Below are positions 43,166 through 52,800 of a DNA stretch of 64,000 nucleotides, in pieces. This DNA is from Planctomycetaceae bacterium. Lineage in GTDB: Bacteria > Planctomycetota > Planctomycetia > Pirellulales > PNKZ01. Position 1 is the first letter of the stretch; the number at the start of each line of letters is the position of its first letter. The DNA is taken from positions 1 to 64,000 of the forward strand of contig JAEUIN010000357.1 of assembly GCA_016793115.1 (NCBI GenBank), written 5' to 3'. Under the pieces are notes generated by a model, which did not search any database, was not told the DNA's origin, and saw nothing but the letters and a program-made list of their open reading frames with translations. A program made the translations under genes and the position numbers.

Positions 43166-44590
43166 TCACTCGACTCGCTTCACCGGCGGGGGAGCCCAAC
43201 GCCCTTCCAGAACCGAAGCGCGCGGAGCGTACAACCGCATCGTGACGCCGAGCACGCCCGCGGCCGGCGAAGGGAGCCAGTTGCTTTCCTTGTCCGGGCC
43301 GGGCGAATCGTGTTGCAGATAGAGGTCGAGCGATCCGTCGGCGGCGTACTTCAAGGAGTCGCGGTCGCCGATCGCGAAACGATTCAGCGGATTGGCGATC
43401 TGGAAACCGTCGGCGTCGTACATCGTGACCGACCAAAAGGCGTCGACCGGCGGCAATTGATCTTTTTCAAAGTGAAGCACGTACTTCGCTTCTCCGACGA
43501 GCGGCCGGCCCGACTCGTCGGTCAAGCACATCGGGTAGACGGCGTCTTCGCATTGATTCGCGCCGAGCCCGACCATCGCGACGATCGCCCGCTTCAGATA
43601 ATAGTCGCCGTAGACGCCCATCGTGTCGGTGTTCATCGACCAGCCGTTGACGACGCGGGCGAGCGTCGGAATTTTTTCCTTCATCGTCGTGAGTCCGGCG
43701 ACGACTCCGCGCTCCAAGGCCGCGCGCGTTTCGGCGGGGAGTCCGGCATAGTCGAATTTGTCCGACGGCGAGAGGCCGAGGCGGCGCAGGCAAGCGACGA
43801 TCGACCAATCGGCGGCGTGCGGCGGATGGAGCGCCATGAGCTTCATGCCGTAGGTGAAGTAGCGTTCGGCGGTCATCGAATTGACCTGATCCAAGGGCGG
43901 CGTCTTCATGTCGACGTCGGGATCGATCGTCGGAGCCGGGGGAGTCCAAGCTTGGCCCCGTTGCGAGAGCGGGGTGATCGTGTAGCCGTCTTGCACTTTG
44001 TGAACCGCGTCGTAGTCGGCCGGTCCGTTGGTCTGCGTGCGACCGATGAGCCACACATAAGGAGTCGGAGCGTCGATGCGGACCAAGCCGGCCGGCAGCG
44101 CGCCGTTCCAGCCGGGGCCGCAGACGACATACTCCGCCGCCGCCGTCCCCGTGGTGCGCTTGCCGGGGACCGCGAACACGTCGGACCACATATCGAGCAT
44201 CGGCAGCAAAAAGTAGCGCCCCTGCGTATCCGGCGACGACACGATGACCGGTTCCGACGTCAGGTCGAGCCAAGCCGAAGAATAGAGCGTGTCGAAGTTC
44301 GGGCGAACGACGCCCCGAAAGTCCGCGGTTGGATACTCGCGAATATGGGCGAACGCGTTCATCGGACCGCGGCCGGGGATTTTCCCCGCCGCGATGTTCG
44401 TCGATTGCAGCCGCGTGATCTCCATCGTGATGAGCGGATAAAGATACTGATACGCCTCTTTGGCGATCGCGTCGATTTCCGCGGCGGTCGGCGTATCGGC
44501 TTGGGCCGCCGCCGGCACCGTCGCGGCGATCACGGTCAGGAGAAAGGCCTGGAATCGTCGAGCGAACGGGTGCGGAAGTCGTCGAAGCAT
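43166..44590 (-). CDS. DUF1254/DUF1214 domain protein, exported
   Basis: The protein of about 474 residues has a signal peptide (FQAFLLTVIAATVPAAAQA). The DUF1254 domain follows (about 40-170; AYQYLYPLITMEITRLQST and RPNFDTLYSSAWLDLTSEP), and then the DUF1214 domain (about 340-460; VNGWSMNTDTMGVYGDYYLKRA and FWSVTMYDADGFQI). The fold is known for the family but the function is not. ATG 44590 is preferred to a TTG four codons upstream. It converges on the sialidase-like gene and leads two further secreted proteins only if transcription reads through, since the next gene upstream at 44646 points the same way 55 bases earlier. Confidence 0.88.
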   Translation of the reverse strand: MLRRLPHPFARRFQAFLLTVIAATVPAAAQADTPTAAEIDAIAKEAYQYLYPLITMEITRLQSTNIAAGKIPGRGPMNAFAHIREYPTADFRGVVRPNFDTLYSSAWLDLTSEPVIVSSPDTQGRYFLLPMLDMWSDVFAVPGKRTTGTAAAEYVVCGPGWNGALPAGLVRIDAPTPYVWLIGRTQTNGPADYDAVHKVQDGYTITPLSQRGQAWTPPAPTIDPDVDMKTPPLDQVNSMTAERYFTYGMKLMALHPPHAADWSIVACLRRLGLSPSDKFDYAGLPAETRAALERGVVAGLTTMKEKIPTLARVVNGWSMNTDTMGVYGDYYLKRAIVAMVGLGANQCEDAVYPMCLTDESGRPLVGEAKYVLHFEKDQLPPVDAFWSVTMYDADGFQIANPLNRFAIGDRDSLKYAADGSLDLYLQHDSPGPDKESNWLPSPAAGVLGVTMRLYAPRASVLEGRWAPPPVKRVE

Positions 44591-44645
44591 GGAGAGTCTC
44601 AATGGGAAGCTAGGGTGAGAGTCTTGTTGACTGGGGGATCGATCG

Positions 44646-46742
44646 CTATTTGGTGAAGGTGAGCTTTGTCGACTCGCCGATCGGCGCGAAGACGAGTGCG
44701 CCGGCGTCGTTGAGCGTGATCGTGCTGAGCATCGTGCCGCCGGTGTCGGGTTGCATGACGAGGTTGTGGCCCCCCAGGGCGTACGCGCCCTTCACGGTTT
44801 GCGCTTGGCCGTCGTGAGTGAACGACCATTCAAACGCGCCGTCGGCCCCGAGTTTGAGACCGAACGAGTCGCCGCCTTTTTTCGCCGTCCAATCGCCGGC
44901 GAGTTGTTCGGCGGAGTAAGCGGGCTTGTCGAGATCGGGGGGCAGCGCCGCCGGTTGCGGCGTCGCATCGGTCTTGGGGCCGTACATGGCCAACAGGTCG
45001 GCCGAGAGCTTGTCGCCGGGATTGATTTGTACGACCTGTTGCCACATTTCGACGGCCGCGTCGGGATGATCGGCCGTGAGATAGTGATAGGCCAAGAGAA
45101 AGCGCATGTCGGCCGACCGCGGATCGGAGCCCGCCGCGGCCTCGAGCGCGCGGAGTTGTTGCGTGTAGACCTCCTGACTCGAGTAGAGGCTGATCATGGT
45201 CGTCCAATCCCAGCCGGGGCCGGCGGCCAACACGGCGTGGATCGTCGCGGCCGCTTCGCGATAGCGGCCGAGCGCGAACAAGCACAAGCTGCGAAACTCG
45301 TTGATCGCCGCATCGCGCGGCGCTTGCTGCAAGGCTTGATCGGTCAGCTCCAGCGCCTGCTCGAACTGATCCTGATGAAACGCGTCGCGGGCCTGATTGA
45401 AAAGTTGCGTCAACGGGTCGGCCGCGGGATCGACGTCGGCGGATTCGGCCGTTTCATACGACGGATCGCCCGTGAGCGGCTGATCGTAGTCGACCGGATA
45501 GGAACCGGAATCGTAATAAGGATTCGAGTAATCGCTCACGCCCATCGTGTAGGCCACGGCATTCAGGCCCCACATGGTCGCGCCGAACGCCATGGCGACG
45601 GGGTATTGGTTCCAGAGATAGTCCCAACGACCGTTGCCCCAGGCGGGGCCGTAGCCGTTGTACCAACCGCCCCAGGAGCGCGACCAATAGCCGGCCGGAC
45701 CGGCGCCGCCGGCCCACGCGACCGCACCGTTGGGACCGACCGCCGCGCCGCGGGTCCACACGTTCCCGTTCGGTCCCCAAGCGGTCGTGCGTCCGTAAGC
45801 GCCGTTCGGGCCGATGCCGGTCGAGTGTCCCCAATGTCCGCCGTTGGGACCGGTGGCGCCGGTGTGTCCCCAGTAGCCGTTCGGTCCCCAGAAGCCGATG
45901 TGATTGATTTGCCCGCCGTTGGGTCCGGTCCAGGAATGCCAATCGCCGTCGCCCCAATTGCTTTTCAATTGGTCGAATTGGCCGGAGAGGTTTTCGTGGC
46001 GTTGCGGAACGGAGTCGGCCGAGAAACGCGTTCCCGCGCCGGCGGCTCCCTGTCGCGCGGCGCCGTCGGCGATTCGCGTTCCGGCGCCGCCGGCTCCGAC
46101 TCGGCTCCCCGCATTGATTCGCTCGCCCGCGCCGCCGGCGGCCGCGCGCGATGAGCCGAGTCCCGGCAGACTCGCGGTCGATCCGGTTCCCGGAGCTATT
46201 CGATTGCCGGCGACGCCGGGCAAGTCGCGTTGGATGCCGCCGCCGGCCGCTCCGGGGCGCACTACGCTTCCCTCGGCGGGACGTAAGTCCGCGCGATTGA
46301 TTCCGCCGCCGAAATCGACTTGCGGACGCCCGCCGAGTTGCAGTCCGCCGCCGTCGGAGCCGGGCATGTGGACGACGCCGGGGCGCTGTGCGCCGGCACC
46401 GCCGCCGAATCGATCGCCGCCGGAAAAGTTGCCCCCCGAAAAGTTGCCGCCGATCGCGCCCGTCGAGGGTCGTTGTGGAGCGGAGGGGCGATATCCGCCG
46501 CCGGAAAGTCCGCCGCCGGAGAATCCGCCCGAGGGAAATCCTCCTCCGCCTCCGCCGCCGAAGCCGCCCGCGGGTCGCGCGGCGCCGCCTCCGAAACCGC
46601 CCGACATGCCGCCGCGCGCCGCTCCTCCGCCGCCCCCCATGCGTGCTCCGCCGCCGCCGCCGAAGCCACGACTCCAAACCGCGGTCGCGGTCAATCCCAG
46701 CATGAGGCCGAGGCAGCCGAACGAAAGGACGAGGCGTTTCAT
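44646..46742 (-). CDS. Secreted Gly-rich, GPNG-repeat protein with TPR and beta C-terminal domains
   Basis: The 698-residue protein has a signal peptide (MKRLVLSFGCLGLMLGLTAT). A Gly-rich stretch follows (about 25-110; runs of GGGGG with Ala, Ser, Phe), then Ala/Gly-rich spacer sequence. A repeat zone at about 270-360 has units such as WGPNGYWGHTGATGPNG and GIGPNGAYG. TPR-like helices follow at about 440-570 (AFHQDQFEQALELTDQALQQ), and a closing beta domain (LAGDWTAKKGGDSFGLKLG onward). I recognise no enzyme. The composition suggests an extracellular or cell-surface structural protein. The Gly-rich part is reflected in strong codon bias and very high GC. Confidence 0.8.
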   Translation of the reverse strand: MKRLVLSFGCLGLMLGLTATAVWSRGFGGGGGARMGGGGGAARGGMSGGFGGGAARPAGGFGGGGGGGFPSGGFSGGGLSGGGYRPSAPQRPSTGAIGGNFSGGNFSGGDRFGGGAGAQRPGVVHMPGSDGGGLQLGGRPQVDFGGGINRADLRPAEGSVVRPGAAGGGIQRDLPGVAGNRIAPGTGSTASLPGLGSSRAAAGGAGERINAGSRVGAGGAGTRIADGAARQGAAGAGTRFSADSVPQRHENLSGQFDQLKSNWGDGDWHSWTGPNGGQINHIGFWGPNGYWGHTGATGPNGGHWGHSTGIGPNGAYGRTTAWGPNGNVWTRGAAVGPNGAVAWAGGAGPAGYWSRSWGGWYNGYGPAWGNGRWDYLWNQYPVAMAFGATMWGLNAVAYTMGVSDYSNPYYDSGSYPVDYDQPLTGDPSYETAESADVDPAADPLTQLFNQARDAFHQDQFEQALELTDQALQQAPRDAAINEFRSLCLFALGRYREAAATIHAVLAAGPGWDWTTMISLYSSQEVYTQQLRALEAAAGSDPRSADMRFLLAYHYLTADHPDAAVEMWQQVVQINPGDKLSADLLAMYGPKTDATPQPAALPPDLDKPAYSAEQLAGDWTAKKGGDSFGLKLGADGAFEWSFTHDGQAQTVKGAYALGGHNLVMQPDTGGTMLSTITLNDAGALVFAPIGESTKLTFTK

Positions 46743-46796
46743 AAGTGAACCTTGAGGCCGAGAGTCGGCAATGGAAGTGGTTGGCGAGCGAATGGA

Positions 46797-47726
46797 TTAC
46801 GACTTGGCCGGCACGACCGCGGCCGGCGGGCGACGCACGACGCGGTTGGAGACCGGCGGGAGAGCGACGCCGTCGCGCGTGCGGCCGGATTGGGTGATCG
46901 TGAGTCGATCGGCGCCTTCGACGACGTAGGTCAACAGGCCGCCGATGCGCAGGCCGTCGGAGTCGACGCCATGAAGCTGAACGGCCCAAGTGCCGTCGTC
47001 GGCGGACGTCCAATAGCCTTCGACAAACCCGCCGGTGGAGTCGAAGATCCAAGAACGGAATTGCTTACGCTCGGCATCCCAGCCGATGCGATGGGTTCCG
47101 CGGCGCGAGTCGCCGGAGGCGTCTTTCGTCGTGAACTCGGCGAGCAACGCGACGCCGTCGTCGGACCAGCGCCACGAGGTTTGCACGACGCTGCCGGCGA
47201 GCTCTTCGCGCCAATCGCCGACGAGCCAAGCGAGGCTCTTGAGTTGTTCATGGGCGGAGAGTTCCGGCGGGCCGAGTTCGCGAACGGCCGCCAGAAGCCA
47301 GTTTCCCGCCGATTGGCGCGCATGCAGGGCGAGGTAGCGCCCTTGCGAGACGGGGCCTTCGCCGGCGGGCCGGAACGTCGTCGCTCCTTCCTCGACGATC
47401 AGGCCGTCGGCGATCGGCCGAATCGAGGTGACTTCGATGGTAAACTTTCCCTGCAAACCTGCGGCGAATTGAGCCGCGAACTCCGCTTGGACGGCGTCGC
47501 GGCCGTGAAAGACGACGCCGTCGGAGTCGACGTACTCGGCTTGCGGAGTGAAGAGCGCCGCGAGGCCGGCGGCGTCGCGCTTGTCGACGAGTGCGGCATA
47601 TTCCGCGGTCGACTGGGCGACGACTTGCTGCACGGCCGCCGCATCCAGTTCCGCGGCCCGGCCGGTCGGTGCGGCGACCGACGCCAAGAGCAGCGCCGTC
47701 GCCGAATACAAGTGACGATACGACAT
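46797..47726 (-). CDS. Exported SnoaL-like/YybH family (NTF2 fold) protein
   Basis: The 309-residue protein has a signal peptide (LYSATALLLASVAAPTGRAA). An NTF2-like domain of the SgcJ/EcaC group follows at about 30-160 (STAEYAALVDKRDAAGLAALF, then FHGRDAVQAEFAAQF). The C-terminal domain (about 165-290) contains LVGDWREELAGSVVQ and WDAERKQFRSWIFDSTGG, similar to small beta-barrel domains of the DUF1579 kind. Function is unknown; NTF2-fold proteins bind small ligands. It lies 54 bases upstream of the Gly-rich gene in the same direction. Confidence 0.8.
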   Translation of the reverse strand: MSYRHLYSATALLLASVAAPTGRAAELDAAAVQQVVAQSTAEYAALVDKRDAAGLAALFTPQAEYVDSDGVVFHGRDAVQAEFAAQFAAGLQGKFTIEVTSIRPIADGLIVEEGATTFRPAGEGPVSQGRYLALHARQSAGNWLLAAVRELGPPELSAHEQLKSLAWLVGDWREELAGSVVQTSWRWSDDGVALLAEFTTKDASGDSRRGTHRIGWDAERKQFRSWIFDSTGGFVEGYWTSADDGTWAVQLHGVDSDGLRIGGLLTYVVEGADRLTITQSGRTRDGVALPPVSNRVVRRPPAAVVPAKS

Positions 47727-48108
47727 CTTCGCCTCGCGATCTCGATGAGTTGCGCAAACTGAGAAACCTTGCGCAATATATCGATTTGCATCGGCCTAAC
47801 TAGAGACGGCGGGAGATTCTTATCGACCGCACATCGGCTCCGAATGGGACTGCCCACTTCGGCGTGTGCGGAATCTTGTCACCGGCGTCGGATTCGGGAA
47901 GCGTTTGTGCGCTGTGTTGGTGACTTTACCCTAGACCAAGGAAATGGGAGCGGTCGAACTTGAGTAGACGTCTTTTTGATATCGACCGGCCTTTCGCAAC
48001 TCGGAGAGCTAGCGCTTCGTCGCCGCTTCGTCGGGTCCGCCTCGAGAGGCGACGATTTCGCGCAGGGCCGTCTCGACGTCGGCGGCCGTTCGTTGGGATC
48101 GATTCGGA

Positions 48109-48402
48109 TCAGCAAGTCGGAATCGCACCAGGCGTCGCGCTCGTCGCGGTGTAGGAACCGGGCACGTCGGTCGCGCGTCGCGCCGGAGTCTCGCGAATCC
48201 GCAAGTCGGCGCGCGTGGTCACGTCGGCATAGCCGCCGCCGAATTGCTCGGCGATGTCGGCCGCGCCGCGCACGGGGAGCAGGTCGCCGCGACTTGGCCG
48301 GACGTTGTCGCAGAACTCGGCGCGTTCGTCGTGCGCAAGTCGATCGCACCGCCTGTGAGCGCCGACCGACTGACGCGCCGCGGGCGCGGCACTCTTTACC
48401 AA
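48109..48402 (-). pseudogene. Fragment resembling the ferredoxin-like half domain of NirA-type nitrite/sulfite reductase
   Basis: One minus-strand frame reads GAADIAEQFGGGYADVTTRA and continues DLRIRETPARRATDV (48163-48273). Assimilatory ferredoxin-nitrite reductases have a matching segment: L.(A/G)(L/I)ADIAE.(Y/F)GGGYADVTTRANLQIREI. The residues before and after do not continue the family, and no [4Fe-4S]/sirohaem Cys motif is visible nearby. This is therefore a broken remnant rather than a gene. The match is by eye only. Confidence 0.45.
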
Positions 48403-48673
48403 GGCGTCGCGCGCGTCGCGCTTTCTATCGGATCCGGCGCGGAGAACGAAGCGACGACGTCAGGCGAACGCACTCGGCACCGCTTTTTTCCGTTGCGCAG
48501 AGCTTTCGGCCGCTCGCTGAGGAGTCGGCGACGACAGTCGGTCGGATCACGTTTGCGTTCGGCGATGTTTAACGCATTTGTGAAATCAATGCGAAGACGG
48601 CGATGAGATTGAGCCGATGTCATCAATCGATTGCCCATCCGATATCGCGGCGCGCCATGAATGTTTTCGCCGT

Positions 48674-48690
48674 GTCGGGACATTCCCGAC
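48674..48690. promoter_or_regulatory. Short palindrome upstream of the NarL-type regulator
   Basis: gtcggga-cat-tcccgac is a perfect 7-base inverted repeat about 175 bases before the start at 48867. It could be a regulator-binding site. Confidence 0.3.
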
Positions 48691-48866
48691 GACTGCGGGT
48701 TGCCACCAATCGCCGAGTCTTGATTCTCGTCGGCGGCGACCGAAGATGATGCAAACACACTGCTAAGCGTAAGCTACGTTTGTCATCGCATGCTCGGTTG
48801 TGATGCGAAACCGTTGCGGTTGTGACTCATCGCATCTGCCGTGCAGCGGCTTTGACGACGCTCAAA

Positions 48867-49532
48867 ATGACGCTTCATTCTTCGGACAAACCTCATCGCA
48901 TCTGCACCGTGATCGTCGTCGACGATCACCCCACGATTCGCGAAGGTCTGATGTATCGCATCGCGCGACAGCCCGATATGGCCGTCTGCGGCGAAGCCGA
49001 CGACGTTGAACCGGCGATTCGTCTCGTCGAAGGGCTCGATCCGGATATCGCCGTGATCGATATGGGTCTGAAGACCGGATCGGGAATTGAACTGATCAAG
49101 CGGCTGCGAGCTCGGGGGCCGCGGCCTGCGATGTTGGCGTGGTCGATGCATGATGCGTCGCTGTTCGGCGATCGCGCGCTCAAAGCGGGGGCCGCGGCCT
49201 ACGTGACGAAGCACCAACCGACCGACGACGTGATCGACGCCATTCGTCGGCTCTGGTCGACTGCCGGGGCGACGGTCGCGGCGACGGCGTCGGGGCTCGG
49301 CGGACCGCGCCGTCGCGAACGAAAGACTTCGATCGAATCGCTTTCGGACCGCGAACTCCAAGTCTTTCAAATGATCGGCCTGGGATTGAGCATGGCCGAA
49401 ATCACGGCACGTATGAGTTTGAGTTCGAAAACGGTGGAAACATACCGTGCCCGCATCAAACAAAAGTTGGAACTCAGTTCCCATGCGGAGTTGATGCGTC
49501 GGGCGGTGCAGTGGACGATCGAGTCGCGCTAG
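48867..49532 (+). CDS. NarL/FixJ-type response regulator
   Basis: The 221-residue protein has a receiver domain (about 10-130) with the acidic pair VVDDHPTIREG, the phospho-acceptor Asp in IAVIDMGLKTGSG (about residue 64) and the conserved Lys in YVTKHQPTDD. A LuxR-type helix-turn-helix follows (about 155-215; LSDRELQVFQMIGLGLSMAEI and VETYRARIKQKLEL). It is a DNA-binding partner for a histidine kinase; the large kinase at 49853 is the nearest candidate. The start at 48867 avoids a 15-residue low-complexity extension. Confidence 0.9.
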   Translation: MTLHSSDKPHRICTVIVVDDHPTIREGLMYRIARQPDMAVCGEADDVEPAIRLVEGLDPDIAVIDMGLKTGSGIELIKRLRARGPRPAMLAWSMHDASLFGDRALKAGAAAYVTKHQPTDDVIDAIRRLWSTAGATVAATASGLGGPRRRERKTSIESLSDRELQVFQMIGLGLSMAEITARMSLSSKTVETYRARIKQKLELSSHAELMRRAVQWTIESR

Positions 49533-49852
49533 TCGGACGGCCGCCTACATGGCCGACGTTGTTTTTTTCGGCGGCGAACGCAAGAAGTTGAATCTTGTGG
49601 AGCTGCGCGATCGCGCGTGCGGCGTTGTCGCGCTCTGTCGCCGCCGATGCGGCCGGCTCGCCCTCTCGTGCGCAGCCGCGGCGACGCGCCTCACGCGCCG
49701 GCGACTTGCTATAATCTTCGGCGTCCGTTCCGAATCTTCGACGCGAAGCGAAATCGTCGCGACGGCGAACGTTCCCCAAGTTCGGGCCGCGCGGTCGTTT
49801 CGAGCGCGCCGCGGGGAGTCGACATCGACGGCCGGACGGATGTGCGATCGTT
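49533..49852. other. Intergenic region upstream of the large sensor kinase
   Basis: About 320 bases without a convincing gene. A perfect TATAAT (49710-49715) is the clearest promoter element; the sequence 17 bases before it does not match a -35 box well. Confidence 0.45.
49710..49715 (+). promoter_or_regulatory. TATAAT, possible -10 element for the sensor kinase operon
   Basis: A perfect -10 hexamer in an otherwise GC-rich region, about 140 bases upstream of the kinase start. No convincing -35 sequence was found. Confidence 0.35.
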
Positions 49853-52800
49853 ATGAGAGAGCCAACTCGACCGGAATTCGACGACGAGCCGGGCGGCGCG
49901 GACGATCGCGCCGGGGGCCAAGCGTTTCTGAGCGCCTTCGGCGAAGCGCTGCGTCCGTTGGCCGACCCGCTTGCGATACAGAGCAAAGCTTCGGAACTGC
50001 TCGGCAAGTTCTTGGGTGTGAATCGCGCGACCTATACGGAACTCAAGTACGGCGAGGCCATCGTCGGGCCGAGCTATTTGATGGACGCCGAACCGCTGCC
50101 GAGCCGCTTCGCCTATCGAGCGTTTAGTCAGGCGCTGCGAGCGTCCATGGGCCGCGGCGACTCCGTCGTCGTCGGCGACGTCGTAACCGACGCGCGGCTC
50201 ACGGCGGCCGAGCGGGGGCCTTTGGCGGCGGCCGGGATCGCGGCGTTCGTCGGCGTGGTCTTAATCAAAGACTCGCGCGGGGTCGCGTCTTTCGGCGTCG
50301 ATTCGGCGACGGCGCGACAATGGACCGCGGCCGAAGTCGAGTTGGTGCGCGAGGTCGCGGAGCGCACGTGGTCGGCCGTCGAACGGGCTCGCGCCGAGAG
50401 CGCATTGCACGCGAGCGAGGATGAATATCGCCTCCTGTTCAACTCGCTCGACCAGGGGTTCTGCACGATTGAAGCGATTTTCGACGACCGGCAACGCCCG
50501 ATCGACTATCGCTTTCTCACCTCCAATGAGGCGTTCGTTCGGCAAACCGGCTGGACAGACGCCGTTGGGCGGAGCGCGCGCGAACTCGCTGCGGAAAACG
50601 AATCGTATTGGTTTGAGACCTGCGGCCGGGTGGCGGTGAGCGGCGTCGCCGAGCGGTTTGAACATTGCGCCGATTCGCGGAGTCGTTGGTTCGAAGTGTA
50701 CGCTTTTCCGATCGGCGCGCCGCCGCGGCGGCGAGTCGGAGTGCTGTTCAACGACGTCTCCGCGCGAAAGCAGGCCGGGCGGGAGTTGCGAGAAAGCGAA
50801 GAGCGACTGCGGCTGGCGTTGGGCGCCGGAGAACTCGCAAGCTGGGATTGGAACATTCAGACCGGGGATATCGTCTGGTCGGATAGTCACTACTTGATGC
50901 AAGGCTACGAAGTGGGCGAGGTGGCGCCGAGCTACGAGGCCTGGATCGCCCGCGTGCATCCCGACGACCGCGCCGCCGCCGCCGCCGCGATCGTCGGGGC
51001 GCGCGACTCGCGTTCGGCGTATCGCCATGAGTTCCGGTCGTTGCGACCCGACGGTTCGATTCGCTGGCTTTCCGCTCAAGGTCATTTCTTTTACGACGAC
51101 TCCGGCGACGCGGTGCGCATGATCGGCGTCGCGCGCGACGTCACGGAGCAACGGGCGGCGAACGACGCCCTGCGGCGCAGCGAGCGGCGGCAATCGTTTC
51201 TCTTGAGGCTGAGCGATACGCTGCGCCCGCTCGCGGATCCGCTCGACATTCAAGCTGCGGCGGCTCGAACGCTGGGAGAGCATTTGGGCGTCGGGCGGGT
51301 GGGCTACGCCGAAGACGAAGGGGACGGCGTCGCGGTGCGCGTGGCTCGAAACTACTGCCGCGGGCTGCCCGGCATTGAGGGCGTGTATCGCTACGACGAC
51401 TTCGGCGGCGTCTTAAACCGGCTTAGCTCGGGCCGCACGATCGTCCAATCCGATCTCGGCAGCGATGAAAGTCTCTCGGACGCCCAGCGCGAAGCTTATG
51501 CCGCGTTGCGCATCGGGGCGATGGTCGTCGTGCCGTTGGCAAAGGCCGGCAAACTTTTGGCCGTGCTGTTCGTGCATGCCGAGAAACCGCGCGCGTGGTC
51601 GGAAGAAGAGACGGCGCTGATCGAAGATACGGCGCAGCGCGTGTGGTCGGCCGTCGAGCAAGCCCGCGCCGAAGCCGCGTTCCGCATCAGTGAGCAGCGC
51701 TTCCGTTCGCTGGTCGTGCCGTTTGCGCAAGCGGTTTGGGAAACGAACGCGCAGGGAGAAGCCGTGGAGGACTCGCCGAGTTGGCGGGCCTATACCGGGC
51801 AGTCCGTGGAGGAGTGGTTCGGAGAAGGGTGGTGCGCGGCCGTGCATCCGGACGATCGCGCCTACGCGCTGCGTCGCTGGCGCGCGACCGTGGAGTCGGG
51901 CGAAGCGGTGAGCGGAGAATTCCGGATACGATCCGTCGCCGGCGGATGGCGTTGGACGAACGTGCGCGCCGCGCCGTTGTTCGACGAACTGGGGCAGATC
52001 CGCAAATGGGTCGGAATGAACATCGACGTGACGGACAGAAAACGCGCCGAGGAGGAGTTGAGAGCGAGTGAAACGCGGCTGCGATTGCTGATCGAGAGCG
52101 CCAAGGATTACGCGATCTTCACGATGCGACCCGACCTGATCGTCACATCGTGGAGCCCCGGCGCCGAAGCCGTGTTTGGATTCGCCGCGGATGAAATCCT
52201 GGGGCGTTCGGCGGAGTCGCTGTTTACGCCGGAGGACAGAGAAGCGGGAGTGCCGCGGCACGAGGCGGAGACGGCCCTGCAAAACGGGCGGGCGGCCGAC
52301 GAACGCTGGCATGTCCGCAAAGACGGTACGCGCTTCTACGCCTCGGGGGTGACGACGCCGCTCCGCTGCGGCGACTCGGCCGGCTTCGTCAAAGTCGCTC
52401 GCGATCTGACGGAGCGCAAGCGAGCCGAAGACGAATTGCGACTGGCGGATCGTCGGAAAAACGAATTTTTGGCGATGTTGGGGCACGAATTGCGCAACCC
52501 GCTCGCGGCGATCAAGGGGGGAGTCACCCTGTTGCAATCGGAGATGCTTCCGGCGGAATCGAAAGCCGCGGTCGTGCCGATCATCGCCGATCAAGTCGAG
52601 CATATGCAACGATTGATCGGCGACATCCTCGACGTGGCGCGCATCATCGAGGGCAGGATCGACGTTTGCCCGCAGAAGACGGAACTCGGCGGTATTCTTG
52701 TCGAGGCGGCGAACATGCTGCGCATGCGAGCTGATAAGCGCGCGTGTTCGCTCGAGATCTTCGGGGCGTCGGAACCGATTTTGCTGCAGGCCGATCGCGG

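Larger units (their letters stand above)
47727..48866. other. Gene-poor region with decayed coding sequence
   Basis: About 1.1 kb without an intact gene. It contains a probable nitrite-reductase fragment (minus strand, within 48163-48273), a second stretch with coding character ending at a TAG near 48015 (reading DVETALREIVASRGG, then PDEAATKR), and a palindrome at 48674-48690. The last 200 bases should hold the promoter of the NarL-type regulator. Confidence 0.55.

Noticed and set aside
49549..50127. 192-codon plus-strand frame before and over the start of the GAF/PAS kinase
   Set aside because: The translation is Arg-rich without motifs and overlaps the better supported kinase frame.
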